A stretch of 64,000 bases of DNA from Actinomadura sp. NAK00032 (GCF_013364275.1 NZ_CP054932.1:372001-436000); one strand, 5' to 3'; positions 39,692 to 49,084 are shown, numbered from the stretch's first letter. Program-made: numbers and translations. The notes: generated by a model from the sequence alone, not told the origin.

Positions 39692-40570
39692 CTAGGTCAG
39701 CGACGGTGCGGCCCCGGGAGCGGCGAGCAGCACCAGCCCGAAGACGATCATCGCGGCGCCGAGCGGCCGGCTCAGCAGTTCCCCGTGCCGCCAGACCCGC
39801 TCCGCGAGGATCACCGCCGCGATGACCCCCATCCAGACCAGGCTCATCATCCCGGCGGCGAGCAGCACGGCCATCAGCGCCCAGCAGCAGCCGAGGCAGA
39901 AGGCCCCGTGGTGGACGCCGGCGAGAAGCGCGCCGCCGGGACCCGCGGTGATCCGCTCGCCGTGCCGCACGACGATGGCGAGGGGCGAGCGGCACAGCCG
40001 CAGGCACGCCCGTTTCAGGGGGCTGAGCTGGTAGGCGCCCGCGAACAGCAGCACCACGGCGCCCGCCCGCACGGCGACCGCCGTGTCGCCCGCCGCCGCC
40101 ACCGGCTGGAACAGCAGGAACAGGCCGTACGCCGCCACCCCGGCCGCCGCCCAGACGGCCAGGTAGCCCGCCGCGAGGAGGTAGGCGGTCGTCCTCCGCG
40201 CGCCGCGCCGCCGCATCAGCCGGTCGATCCGGACGATCACCGGCGTCACCGCGGGCAGCATCATCGCGGCCATCATCACCAGCCAGGTGCCGAGGAACAG
40301 GCCCGCCCCGATGGACCGCTCCATCGGCATCGCCGCCATCCCGTCCCCGGAGCGCTCGGCGCCGCCGGTCAGGATTCCGGCGCGCATGTCCGGCATGGCC
40401 AGCCGGTGGACCGCCAGCCAGGCGAGCGCGGAGAGCACGAGAAGCACCAGGACGAACAGGCCCTCGCGCATCCGCCCACGCGCACCGGCCGGGGCGTCGC
40501 GCGCGTGCTCGGCGGCCGGTGCGCGTTGCCGCGCCGGGCCGTGGCCGAGGTGGCGCTCATGCGTCAGCAT
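39692..40570 (-). CDS. DUF2182 predicted metal-binding membrane protein
   Basis: 292 residues with about seven membrane helices: a helix containing GTWLVMMAAMMLPAVTP and a conserved GVHHGAFCLGCCWALMAVL. The His-His and Cys-Cys set is typical of DUF2182 (COG5486) and could bind a metal. It lies 10 bases downstream of a DUF1326 gene, a common pairing. The ATG at 40570 starts a His-rich N-terminus (MLTHERHLGHG). The function of the family is unknown; metal handling is an inference. Confidence 0.85.
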   Translation of the reverse strand: MLTHERHLGHGPARQRAPAAEHARDAPAGARGRMREGLFVLVLLVLSALAWLAVHRLAMPDMRAGILTGGAERSGDGMAAMPMERSIGAGLFLGTWLVMMAAMMLPAVTPVIVRIDRLMRRRGARRTTAYLLAAGYLAVWAAAGVAAYGLFLLFQPVAAAGDTAVAVRAGAVVLLFAGAYQLSPLKRACLRLCRSPLAIVVRHGERITAGPGGALLAGVHHGAFCLGCCWALMAVLLAAGMMSLVWMGVIAAVILAERVWRHGELLSRPLGAAMIVFGLVLLAAPGAAPSLT

Positions 40571-40580
40571 CGCCGGGCTC

Positions 40581-41231
40581 CTAGTCGGGACCGGTCCAGT
40601 CGAACGGGATGTGCTTGCTGGAGCGGCCGTCCCACTCCCAGCTGAATCCGTAGGCGTCGGCCCGGTCGGTGAGGGCGCGGCCCCACGTGGCGACCTGGCC
40701 CGGACCGGTCTCCGCACCGGGAGGGTTGAGGGTCTGCACCCGCGCGCCCTCGGGCGTCGTGGGCCCGGTCAGCGCCTCGGCCCGCGCCACGACCCGGCCC
40801 GGCACCTCCGCGCCCCAGGCGGCGAGGTCGTCGTCGACCGAGATCGCCACGGGGGAGAACTCCACCCCGCGCACCTCGGGGGCGAGCATCCCCACCAGCT
40901 GCGCCGGCCAGCCGCCGGCCTCCCCGCCGAAGATCTTCCCGAGCGCCGCGCGCTGGGCGTCGTCGGCGCGCTCGTCCAGGAAGACGGCCGCGTAGGCGTC
41001 GGAGTGCTCGCCCCACACGTTCCCGACGAATGAGCCGAGCATCACGACGTTGAGGCCGTCGAGCGCGACCTCTCCGTACCGTCCTTCACGGATGCGCCAT
41101 GCCAGCACGCCGTCGCAGTCGCCGTACGTGGGGGGCTGCGCGTACGTGCACGGGCACGGGATGGTGCATTTGCAGACATCGAACCAGTCGCCGGTGAGGT
41201 GCCAGCGCGGGATGCCGGTGGTCTCGGTCAT
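40581..41231 (-). CDS. DUF1326 domain protein
   Basis: 216 residues. Conserved DUF1326 motif near the start: WFDVCKCTIPCPCTYAQPP, with four Cys spaced for metal binding, then GLNVVMLGSFVGNVW and FSPVAISVDDDLAAW. Cytoplasmic. It is probably co-transcribed with the DUF2182 membrane gene downstream. The ATG at 41231 is preferred over 41273 because the family begins here. The biochemical role is unknown. Confidence 0.85.
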   Translation of the reverse strand: MTETTGIPRWHLTGDWFDVCKCTIPCPCTYAQPPTYGDCDGVLAWRIREGRYGEVALDGLNVVMLGSFVGNVWGEHSDAYAAVFLDERADDAQRAALGKIFGGEAGGWPAQLVGMLAPEVRGVEFSPVAISVDDDLAAWGAEVPGRVVARAEALTGPTTPEGARVQTLNPPGAETGPGQVATWGRALTDRADAYGFSWEWDGRSSKHIPFDWTGPD

Positions 41232-41338
41232 GATCCCCCCATGGATCGGGACCGGACGCACCTCTCCCCACAATCGTCACAAAACACCTGACCAGGGGCC
41301 AGCCAGGCGAGGTAAAACCTGGACCTCCCGGGGGCGGG

Positions 41339-41938
41339 TCAGGTTCGGTCGGGGGTCCAGGACGGGTCGCGGCCGGTCAGGGCGATGAGGCGGTCGAGGG
41401 GGGCGGCGTCGCCGGAGGTCGGCACGGCCGGGCCGAACAGGCCGGGGACGCCCTTGCCGTCGCTCTGCTCGACGGCCGGGTAGACGAAGGCGAGGCACGA
41501 CTCGATCTCGTCCGCCCCGGCCGCGTAGGGCTGCCCGCTGGCGCGGGCGATGTCCCAGCCGTGGACGACCAGTTCGTTCATCGCGACGTTCCCGGCCTCC
41601 GCGCCGGACATCGTGATGCCGCCGGCCTCGGTCATGCCGTGCCAGGCGTCGGGAGAGAGCCAGGCGGCGGCGAGCGCGTCGAGCTGCTCGGGGATGCGGG
41701 TGCGCCAGTCCGGGGAGAGCTCGGACGGGACGTCGGACGGGGGCTGCGAGCCGCCCTCGGGGATGTCCTTCGTGGCGGCCTGCGTGAAGGCGATCACCAG
41801 CCCGTCCACGTGGCCGATCAGGCCGACGAGGGAGGTGTCCTCGCACGGCGTCGGCGCGGTGAGCTGGACGTCGCGGACGCCGGCGAGCAGCTCGGCCATC
41901 CGCCGGGCGGCGGGAGTGAGGTCTGGCGTCGAGGTCAT
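41339..41938 (-). CDS. TIGR03086-type metal-binding protein (DinB/maleylpyruvate-isomerase fold)
   Basis: 199 residues with the helical DinB_2 fold: LVGLIGHVDGLVIAFTQA and NVAMNELVVHGWDIARASG. The His and Asp residues sit where the family binds a divalent metal. Members include mycothiol-dependent isomerases and hydrolases; the substrate is not readable. The ATG at 41938 has ACGGAGT upstream, about 4 bases from the ATG. Divergent from the Fe-S protein gene. Confidence 0.85.
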   Translation of the reverse strand: MTSTPDLTPAARRMAELLAGVRDVQLTAPTPCEDTSLVGLIGHVDGLVIAFTQAATKDIPEGGSQPPSDVPSELSPDWRTRIPEQLDALAAAWLSPDAWHGMTEAGGITMSGAEAGNVAMNELVVHGWDIARASGQPYAAGADEIESCLAFVYPAVEQSDGKGVPGLFGPAVPTSGDAAPLDRLIALTGRDPSWTPDRT

Positions 41939-42138
41939 GAGGACTCCGTTCGGCGTACCGGTGGTCGGGAACCGCCCTGGACGGGCGGCCCTTTCTGGTA
42001 TGGACTCGGTAACCCGCTGATACTCATCGGTGCACGAGATCTCTAAAGTGGACGGGCGGCACGGCCGCGGGTCGCGGCGCTTCCGGGGTGCGGGAACGAG
42101 GCCGGGAGCGTCCTGACCAGCGCAGGTGACGCATAAGC

Positions 42139-42153
42139 TACTACCGAGTAGTA
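42139..42153. promoter_or_regulatory. Palindrome upstream of the Fe-S reductase gene
   Basis: TACTAC-CGA-GTAGTA is a perfect 6-3-6 inverted repeat, about 80 bases before the GTG at 42232. It could be a repressor operator. Confidence 0.5.
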
Positions 42154-42231
42154 TTCGGGCCCCGGGTGAAGAGCAGTCTGTCGCGAGCCCTACGCTGACT
42201 GCCAGCACCCGTACCCCAGGAGGACGGAACA

Positions 42232-44391
42232 GTGTTCTGGATCACGTTGGTCATCGGGCTCGCCGGTACGGCGGTCGCTTTGGCGCTCGCCGCGCGGCGG
42301 GTGCTGTTCCTGTACACCATCGCCAAGAGCGGTCAGCCCGACCCTGAGCGGACGCTGCAGCTCAAGCGCGAGCCGAAGAAGGCCGTCGAGGGCCAGGCGG
42401 TGGAGGTCCTGGGGCAGCGCAAGCTGCTGAAGTGGACCGTGGCCGGCGCCGCGCACTTCGCGGTGATGTGGGCGTTCTTCCTGCTCGCGACGGTGTACCT
42501 GGAGGCGGCCGTCCAGCTGCTGTTCGGGCTGGAGGCGCACATCCCGGGCCTGCAGACCTGGGGGCCGATCGGGTTCGTCCAGGACACGATCGCGCTGGCG
42601 TGCGCGCTCGGCCTGGCCGTGTTCACCGTGATCCGGGTGAAGAACTCGCCGAAGCGGCTGGGCCGCAAGTCGCGGTTCAAGGGCTCGCACCTGTCCGGCG
42701 CGTGGATCACGCTGTTCATGATCTTCAACGTCATCTGGACGATGTTCTTCTTCCGGGGCGTCGAGGTCGCGCGCGACAACTTCGGCTACGGCAAGGCCGG
42801 GTACTTCTCCTACCTGGTCGGGCAGCTGTTCGGCGACGGCATGAGCGACGGCACCCTGGAGGTGCTGGAGTCGGTCGGCCTGCTGCTGCACATCGGCGTC
42901 GCGCTGGTGTTCCTGGTCTTCGTGGTGCACTCCAAGCACCTGCACATCTTCCTGGCCCCGCTGAACGTCATGTTCAAGCGCCAGCCGGACGGCCTGGGCG
43001 CCGCGCAGCCGATGATGTCGGGCGGCAAGCCGCTCGACTTCGAGGAGGCCGACCCCGACGAGGACGTCTTCGGCCGCGGCAAGATCGAGGACTTCACCTG
43101 GAAGGGCTTCCTGGACATGGCGACCTGCACCGAGTGCGGTCGCTGCCAGTCCCAGTGCCCGGCCTGGAACACCGGCAAGCCGCTGTCGCCGAAGATGCTC
43201 ATCCTGGAGCTGCGCGACCACGCCCTGGCCAAGGCCCCCTACTTCACCGCCTCGGAGGAGGCGCGGGAGAAGTTCACCGACGAGCAGAAGCTCGCGATGC
43301 AGGTGGACAAGGACCTCGTCGGCGACGACGGCGTCATCCACCCCGACGTGCTGTGGTCGTGCACCAACTGCGGCGCGTGCGTCGAGCAGTGCCCGGTCGA
43401 CATCGAGCACATCGACCACATCCTGGACATGCGCCGCTTCCAGGTCATGATCGAGTCCTCGTTCCCGTCCGAGGCCGGCGTGATGCTGAAGAACCTGGAG
43501 AACAAGGGCAACCCCTGGGGCATGTCGGAGATGAAGCGCCTCGAGTGGATCGAGGAGCTGGACTTCGAGGTCGAGGTCGTCGACGACAAGGTCTCCGAGG
43601 ACACCGAGTACCTGTTCTGGGTCGGCTGCGCGGGCGCCCTGGAGGACCGGGCCAAGAAGACCACCAAGGCCGTCGCCGAGCTGCTGCACATCGCGGGCGT
43701 GAAGTTCGCGGTGCTGGGCCCGATGGAGGCCTGCACCGGTGACCCGGCCCGCCGCCTGGGCATGGAGTTCGTGTTCCAGATGCTGGGGCAGCAGAACGTG
43801 GAGACCCTCAACGACGCGGGGGTGAAGAAGATCGTGGCGACCTGCCCGCACTGCTTCAACACCCTGGCCAACGAGTACCCGCAGATCGGCGGGAACTACG
43901 AGGTCGTCCACCACACCCAGCTGCTGGCGCACCTGGTCGAGTCGGGCAAGCTCACCCCAGTCACCCCGATCGAGGAGAACATCACCTACCACGACCCCTG
44001 CTTCCTGGGCCGCCACAACAAGGTCTACAAGCAGCCGCGCGACATCATGGCCACCGTCCCGGGCGTCAAGACCCAGGAGATGCACCGCCACAAGGACCGC
44101 GGGTTCTGCTGCGGCGCCGGCGGCGCGCGGATGTGGATGGAAGAGCGCATCGGCAAGCGCATCAACACCGAGCGCGTGGACGAGGCACTGGAGACCAACC
44201 CCGACACCGTCTCCACCGCCTGCCCGTTCTGCCTGGTGATGCTCGGCGACGCCATCAACGAGAAGAAGAACGAGGGCGCCGCCAAGGAGACCCTGGAAGT
44301 CGTCGACGTCTCCCAGCTCCTCATCCGCTCCATCAAGGGCGACGGTGGTGGCAAGACCACCGAGGAGAAGGAGCCCGTCGCCGCCGAGTAG
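42232..44391 (+). CDS. Membrane heterodisulfide-reductase-like Fe-S oxidoreductase
   Basis: 719 residues. The N-terminal half has about six membrane helices (NarI-like, haem-binding His are possible), followed by two 4Fe-4S ferredoxin motifs (CTECGRCQSQCP and CTNCGACVEQCP) and two CCG domains (WVGCAG with ATCPHCFNT; YHDPCFLGRHN with GFCCGAGGARMWMEE) as in HdrB/GlpC. This organisation matches mycobacterial Rv0338c. The electron donor and acceptor are unknown. GTG start with AGGAGG 8 bases before. Preceded by a palindrome and followed by a strong terminator, so it is a single-gene unit. Confidence 0.93.
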   Translation: MFWITLVIGLAGTAVALALAARRVLFLYTIAKSGQPDPERTLQLKREPKKAVEGQAVEVLGQRKLLKWTVAGAAHFAVMWAFFLLATVYLEAAVQLLFGLEAHIPGLQTWGPIGFVQDTIALACALGLAVFTVIRVKNSPKRLGRKSRFKGSHLSGAWITLFMIFNVIWTMFFFRGVEVARDNFGYGKAGYFSYLVGQLFGDGMSDGTLEVLESVGLLLHIGVALVFLVFVVHSKHLHIFLAPLNVMFKRQPDGLGAAQPMMSGGKPLDFEEADPDEDVFGRGKIEDFTWKGFLDMATCTECGRCQSQCPAWNTGKPLSPKMLILELRDHALAKAPYFTASEEAREKFTDEQKLAMQVDKDLVGDDGVIHPDVLWSCTNCGACVEQCPVDIEHIDHILDMRRFQVMIESSFPSEAGVMLKNLENKGNPWGMSEMKRLEWIEELDFEVEVVDDKVSEDTEYLFWVGCAGALEDRAKKTTKAVAELLHIAGVKFAVLGPMEACTGDPARRLGMEFVFQMLGQQNVETLNDAGVKKIVATCPHCFNTLANEYPQIGGNYEVVHHTQLLAHLVESGKLTPVTPIEENITYHDPCFLGRHNKVYKQPRDIMATVPGVKTQEMHRHKDRGFCCGAGGARMWMEERIGKRINTERVDEALETNPDTVSTACPFCLVMLGDAINEKKNEGAAKETLEVVDVSQLLIRSIKGDGGGKTTEEKEPVAAE

Positions 44392-44412
44392 CGGCGTGGA
44401 CGAAGCGCGACG

Positions 44413-44446
44413 AAGGACCCCGAGCCGGGCACGGCTCGGGGTCCTT
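44413..44446 (+). terminator. Strong terminator after the Fe-S reductase gene
   Basis: A perfect 14-bp stem, AAGGACCCCGAGCC with GGCTCGGGGTCCTT, 6-base loop, 22 bases after the stop. The adjacent convergent gene may use it too. Confidence 0.88.
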
Positions 44447-44470
44447 CCCGTTTCAGGGGTTCTTCTCGTC

Positions 44471-46246
44471 TCAGGGGCCGGGGGCCGATTCCACGGGCGG
44501 AGGCGTCGGCCCGGGTTCGGCGTCTGCCGCGTCCGGCGCCGGTGCGGGCGGGACGGCGATGAGCGTGTCGCGCAGGGCGTGCACCGCCTGGTAGGGCAGG
44601 ATGCTCCGGGTCGCGAGGTCGTCCACCGAGGCCAGCGGGCCGTGTGCCGCGCGGGCCAGCACGATCAGCTTCGCGTGGTGCGGCTCCACGCCGGGCAGCG
44701 CGGCGAGCAGGTGCTCGGGCGCCGAGTTGACGTCGACCAGCCCGCCGTCGTCGAACGTCCGGGGCAGGTCGGGGCGGCCGATGCCGAGCCGGCGGGCGAT
44801 CGACGGGTGGTGCGCCGCCAGCGACCGGGCCTGCTCCCTGCGGACGCGCCGCTCGATCAGCCGGACGTCCAGTGCGGGCGGGGCCGCGCCCGGATACGGG
44901 TCGGCCGTGAGGATCGCCATGTGGACGGCGCCGCCGAGCATCGTGATGAGCAGCGAGAGGAAGACCGGGCCGTCCCACGGGGAGGGCTCCACCGACGTGG
45001 TGCTCATCATGCCGATGAAGAAGAAGGCCGACAGCAGCAGGTAGCTCGCCGCCATCAGCGCGAGCGGGCGGCTCCGGCGCCGTGCCGCGTAATAGACGAC
45101 GAGGGCGGGGGTCAGCAGCCCGAAGCTCAGCACCGGCAGGGCCGCGAGGACGGCGCGCATCGGCCACGGGACGCGCCGCACGGGCGGCGGTGGTGCCCAG
45201 ACCGCGTGCTGCGCCGGGAAGGGATAAGCGGCAGGCGTGTGCAGGGGAGCGGCCGCCACCGGTCCTAACGGGATCACTCCCACTGTGGGTGCCGGACGCG
45301 GGTCGGGCGGCAGCGGGGCGAGCGGAGGATCGGGCGGCGCGAAGGGCGAAGCGACCGGTGCGACCGGTGCGACCGGCGCGACCGGCTCAGGGCGCGCCGA
45401 CTGCTCGGCGGCCGGGGACGGGCGCGCCAGGGAGTGGTCTGAGCGCAGGATGCCGAGGTGCAGGTTCTGCAGGCGCTCGCCGGGCTCGACACCGAACTCG
45501 GCCGCGAAGAAGTCGCGCGCGTCCCGGTAGGCGGCGAGGGCCTCGGCCTGCCGTCCGCACCGGTAGAGCGCCAGCATCAGCAGGTACCGGAACCCCTCCC
45601 GCAGCGGGAACTCGGCGACCAGCCGGAGCAGTTCGGGGACGAGCCGCGCGTGCCCGTCCGCCTCCAGCCCGGCCTCGGCGCACGCCTCAAGCGCCGCCGC
45701 GCGCGTCTCTTCCAGGCGGTCGCGCGCCGCCTCGAAGTAGGGACCGTTCAGGCCCGCCAGCGCAGGGCCCCGCCACATGGCGAGCGCCTCGCGCAGCATC
45801 GCCTCGGCCCGCGCCGCGTCGCCCCTGCCGCCCGCGTCGCGTCCGTCGCGTCCGTCGCGCAGGGACCGGGCCGCCTTCACCCGGTCCTGGAAGACCTCGG
45901 CGTCCAGGCCGCCCGGCGGGACGTGCAGCGCGTATCCGGCGCCCGTCAGCGCCAGCAGCCGTCCCGGAGCGCGGGGCGAACGGTCGGGCTCCAGCACGCG
46001 GCGCAGCCCGGCGACGTACTTCTGCACGACGTTCGCCCCGTTGTCGGGAGGCTCGTCCCCCCACACCGCCCGCACGATCGACGCCGTCGGCACCGGCCGG
46101 CCGGGCGCCAGCAGCAGGACGGCGAGGACCGCGCGCTGCTTGCCCGGCCCCAGATCGAGCTCCTGCCCGTCCCGCCACGCGGCCGTCCGGCCCAGGATCT
46201 CGAAGCGCAGTGGCGGCCCCTCGTCCGGCAGCGCGACCACCTCCAC
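44471..46246 (-). CDS. SARP/BTAD regulator with membrane helices and C-terminal HhH domain
   Basis: 591 residues. Domain order: winged HTH of the OmpR/SARP type (about 12-108; GPGKQRAVLAVLLLAPGRPV, ANVVQKYVAGLRRVLE), BTAD domain (115-265; RDFFAAEFGVEPGERLQNLH), a Pro/Ala linker (270-360), three membrane helices (about 365-447) and a ComEA-like helix-hairpin-helix (503-560; VDVNSAPEHLLAALPGVEPH). Normal SARPs end after BTAD. The membrane and HhH tail would tether the regulator or let it sense DNA or envelope signals. GTG start at 46246. Convergent with the Fe-S gene. Confidence 0.85.
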   Translation of the reverse strand: MEVVALPDEGPPLRFEILGRTAAWRDGQELDLGPGKQRAVLAVLLLAPGRPVPTASIVRAVWGDEPPDNGANVVQKYVAGLRRVLEPDRSPRAPGRLLALTGAGYALHVPPGGLDAEVFQDRVKAARSLRDGRDGRDAGGRGDAARAEAMLREALAMWRGPALAGLNGPYFEAARDRLEETRAAALEACAEAGLEADGHARLVPELLRLVAEFPLREGFRYLLMLALYRCGRQAEALAAYRDARDFFAAEFGVEPGERLQNLHLGILRSDHSLARPSPAAEQSARPEPVAPVAPVAPVASPFAPPDPPLAPLPPDPRPAPTVGVIPLGPVAAAPLHTPAAYPFPAQHAVWAPPPPVRRVPWPMRAVLAALPVLSFGLLTPALVVYYAARRRSRPLALMAASYLLLSAFFFIGMMSTTSVEPSPWDGPVFLSLLITMLGGAVHMAILTADPYPGAAPPALDVRLIERRVRREQARSLAAHHPSIARRLGIGRPDLPRTFDDGGLVDVNSAPEHLLAALPGVEPHHAKLIVLARAAHGPLASVDDLATRSILPYQAVHALRDTLIAVPPAPAPDAADAEPGPTPPPVESAPGP

Positions 46247-46400
46247 TCACCCGCCCCGGGGCGCCGCGGCAGCCGTTCGGCAGCCCGGACGCAGTTGACC
46301 GCAGCATAACGACAGTGATCCGGCATGCGCCCGGAACAGGCTCTTTGTGGACATCGGGGGCGGTGTCCCACGAAGTGTGTGTGAGAGAGAGGAGGCCTGG

Positions 46401-47156
46401 GTGCCTCATCACCGACTGCGGGCAGGCCGGGTGTCGGCCGTGCTCGTCCTGGCGGTCGCGTCCGGAACGGCGGCCTGCGGGCCCGCGGAGAAGACCGGCA
46501 CGACGGAGAAGCCGGGGGCGGCGGCGAAGACGTCCACCGCGGCCGCGCCGGCCAACGGGGTGGAGAAGCTGCGGGCCGCCGAGATCCTCCACCGCGCCCG
46601 CAAGGCGACGAACGGCGCGCACTCATTGCGCATCCGCGGGCACGTGGTGGACGGCGGCGACAAGTTCACGCTCGACTTCCGCTACGCCGGCAAGTCGAAG
46701 TCGACCGGATGGTTCCAGCAGGGGCGCGAGCGCGTCGAGATCACGAGGATCGGCAAGGAGGTCTACCTCAAGGGCAACGACGCGTTCTGGACGTCGGTCG
46801 GCGGGAAGGGCGCGCTGCAGCTGTTCTCCGGCAAGTACCTCAAGACGACCGGCACCTCCCCCGACTTCAAGGACCTGGCGGTCTTCACCTACCGCACGGC
46901 CCTGCTCAACGAGGCCGTGAAGTCCGCGGGCACCTGGCGGAAGGGCAAGGCCGCGACGGTCGGCGGAACCCCCGCGGTGACCCTGACCACCGGCGCGACC
47001 GGCGACGAGATCCAGGTGGCGACGCGAGGCGAGCCGTACGTGCTGGCGCTGACGGGCGGCCCGCAGAACCGTATCGAGTACATCGACTACGGGAAGCCCG
47101 TGGACGTCCGGCGCCCGCCCGCCGGGAGCGTCGTCGACGAGAGCGCCTTCGACTGA
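46401..47156 (+). CDS. LppX/LprG-type lipoprotein
   Basis: 251 residues. The N-terminus RVSAVLVLAVASGTAAC is a lipoprotein signal with the lipobox Cys in TAAC (position -3 is Thr, slightly off consensus), followed by a Thr/Ala/Pro linker. The folded part (ILHRARKATNGAHSLRIRGH, FTYRTALLNEAVK) resembles LppX/LprAFG-like lipoproteins that bind lipids or serve as shuttle proteins in the cell envelope. The GTG at 46401 is 6 bases after GGAGG; a longer start at 46347 is less likely. Divergent from the SARP gene. Confidence 0.72.
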   Translation: MPHHRLRAGRVSAVLVLAVASGTAACGPAEKTGTTEKPGAAAKTSTAAAPANGVEKLRAAEILHRARKATNGAHSLRIRGHVVDGGDKFTLDFRYAGKSKSTGWFQQGRERVEITRIGKEVYLKGNDAFWTSVGGKGALQLFSGKYLKTTGTSPDFKDLAVFTYRTALLNEAVKSAGTWRKGKAATVGGTPAVTLTTGATGDEIQVATRGEPYVLALTGGPQNRIEYIDYGKPVDVRRPPAGSVVDESAFD

Positions 47157-47341
47157 CCGGCGGCCACTGAACGGCCGTCCGCTCGGCGGCGCCCGGGGCC
47201 GCGGGCACCCGCCGGGCGGACGGCTCCTCGCGTATGGCGCCCCGCCGACCCGCGCGTGCGGACCGCGCCCCGCGTCCGGCGAGCCGCCCGGCCCGCGCGT
47301 CCGCGAGGTTCTGAACGCGGGCGGCTTGGTAAGACACGGGA

Positions 47342-48115
47342 ATGGCCGTGCTCGTGTCCGTCCTCGCGTTCGTGATGACGCTCGCCGGGGGCTTCGCCGC
47401 GATGCGGGTGCGCGACCGGCGGCACCTCGTCCTCGGCCTGGCCGGCGGGCTGATGCTCGGCGTCGTCGCCTTCGACCTGATCCCCGAGTCGCTGGAGATG
47501 ACGCGGCAGCGCCCGCTCGGCGTCCCCGCGCCGATGATCGGCTTCGCGGCCGGGTTCGTCCTGCTGCACGTCGTCGAGCAGGCCGTGGCGATCCACCGTG
47601 CCCACGAGGACGAGTACGCGCCGCACGTGCACGCCCACGGCACGGGCGCCGGTGCAGGCGCGGGCGCGGGCGCCACCGGCGGCGCGGGCGGGCTGCTCGC
47701 CGCGTCCGCGCTCGTCCTGCACAGCCTGGTGGACGGCCTCAGCATCGGCCTCGGCTTCCAGTCCGGCACCGACGTCGGGATCTTCGTGGCGATCGCCGTG
47801 ATCACGCACGACTTCGCGGACGGCTTCAACACCTTCACCGCCGCCTCGCTGCACCGCGCCGACCGCCGCCCCGCCGTCCTGCTGCTGCTCCTGGACGCCG
47901 CCGCGCCCATCGCGGGCGCCGCGCTCGGCACGCTGGCGACCGTCCCCGACGCGGTCCTCGGCCCCTACCTCGGGACGTTCGCCGGCGTCCTGCTGTATCT
48001 GGCCGCCGCCGAGATCCTGCCGGAGGCGCACAGCGTCCACCCGCGCGTCATGACCCTCTGCGCCACCGGCGCCGGGCTGGTGGCCGTGCTGTTCATCGCG
48101 GGTCTCGCCGGGTGA
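47342..48115 (+). CDS. ZIP-family metal transporter
   Basis: 257 residues with about eight membrane helices. A His-rich loop (HRAHEDEYAPHVHAHG) precedes the metal-binding helices: ALVLHSLVDGLSIGLGFQ in helix 4, VITHDFADGFNTF in helix 5, and AAAEILPEAH near the end. It imports zinc or another divalent metal. A tandem Gly-Ala stretch (GAGAGAGAG) follows the His loop. Ends at a bidirectional hairpin with the convergent betaine operon. Confidence 0.9.
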   Translation: MAVLVSVLAFVMTLAGGFAAMRVRDRRHLVLGLAGGLMLGVVAFDLIPESLEMTRQRPLGVPAPMIGFAAGFVLLHVVEQAVAIHRAHEDEYAPHVHAHGTGAGAGAGAGATGGAGGLLAASALVLHSLVDGLSIGLGFQSGTDVGIFVAIAVITHDFADGFNTFTAASLHRADRRPAVLLLLLDAAAPIAGAALGTLATVPDAVLGPYLGTFAGVLLYLAAAEILPEAHSVHPRVMTLCATGAGLVAVLFIAGLAG

Positions 48116-48135
48116 GGCGGGCCGCGAACGGCGAA

Positions 48136-48162
48136 GGGCCGCCCGGCCAAGCCGGACGGCCC
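48136..48162. terminator. Hairpin between ZIP and betaine-operon genes
   Basis: GGGCCGCCCGGC (48136-48147) and GCCGGACGGCCC (48151-48162) with a 3-base loop and one mismatch. Convergent genes end on both sides. Confidence 0.72.
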
Positions 48163-48196
48163 CTCCACTCGCTGCGGGGTCGACACCCGCGGGGGG

Positions 48197-49084
48197 TCAG
48201 CTCGTCAGCGACGTCGCGTAGCTCTGGTTCGTCTTGAGCCACTCGTCGACGGCCTGCTCGGGCTTGCCCTTGTACTTGTTCTCCATGAGGTCCTCAAGGG
48301 ACCCCAGCTGCTTGTCGTCCATCTTGAACTTCTTCAGCCAGCCCGCGACCTCCGGCTGGTCCTTGCCGAAGTCCTTGCGGCCGACGGTGTAGATGGTGTC
48401 CGGCTTGCCCATCGCGCCCTTCGGGTCCTTCAGGTCCCGGATGGGGTACTTCGCGTACGCCCAGTGGGGGCGCCACAGCGTGACGACGATGTCCTTCTTG
48501 GCGCTGATGGCCTTGTCCAGCTCGGTCAGCATCGCCGCCGTCGAGGACGTCGTCACCTTGAACTCGTCCTGCAGGCCGTACGCGGGAAGCATCTCCTCCT
48601 GCGACACCCGGTACAGGCCGGAGCTCTTCTCGATGCCGACGATCTTTCCGTCGTACTGGCCGCCCTTGCCCTTCAGGTCCTCCAGCGACTGCAGCGGCGA
48701 GTAGTTCGGCACCGCGATCGTCAGCGGCGCCGAGTCGTACCAGCTGCCGACCTTCTCCAGCTTGTCGCCGTACTGCTTCCAGTAGTCCTCGTGCGTGCCG
48801 GGGAGCCAGGAGTCCAGGAAGAGGTCCACGTCCCCCTTCGACATGCCCGCGTACAGCGGGCCGGTGTCGAGGGTCTTCACGTCGACCTTGTAGCCCTTGT
48901 CGGTGAGCAGGCGCTTCCACAGCGCGGTCGCGGCCTCTCCCTCGGCCCAACCCGAGACCACGCCGATGGTGATGTTCTTGTCGTTGTCACCCCCACCCGA
49001 ATCCGAGTCGCCGCACGCGGCAGAGGTCAGCCCCAGCGTCAGCGTCAACGCCGCGACCGTCAGACCCTTCAACTTGAAACGCAT
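48197..49084 (-). CDS. Glycine betaine/proline ABC substrate-binding lipoprotein (OpuAC-like)
   Basis: 295 residues. The lipobox TSAAC follows a hydrophobic signal; the mature part has VSGWAEGEAATALWKRLL, SWLPGTHEDYWKQYGDK and TLWRPHWAYAKYPIRDLKD, the ligand-binding Trp-rich fold of betaine-binding proteins. It binds betaine and hands it to the permease. ATG at 49084, 6 bases after GAAAGG; an ATG at 49090 has no spacing. Last gene of a three-gene operon for osmoprotectant uptake. Confidence 0.92.
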   Translation of the reverse strand: MRFKLKGLTVAALTLTLGLTSAACGDSDSGGGDNDKNITIGVVSGWAEGEAATALWKRLLTDKGYKVDVKTLDTGPLYAGMSKGDVDLFLDSWLPGTHEDYWKQYGDKLEKVGSWYDSAPLTIAVPNYSPLQSLEDLKGKGGQYDGKIVGIEKSSGLYRVSQEEMLPAYGLQDEFKVTTSSTAAMLTELDKAISAKKDIVVTLWRPHWAYAKYPIRDLKDPKGAMGKPDTIYTVGRKDFGKDQPEVAGWLKKFKMDDKQLGSLEDLMENKYKGKPEQAVDEWLKTNQSYATSLTS

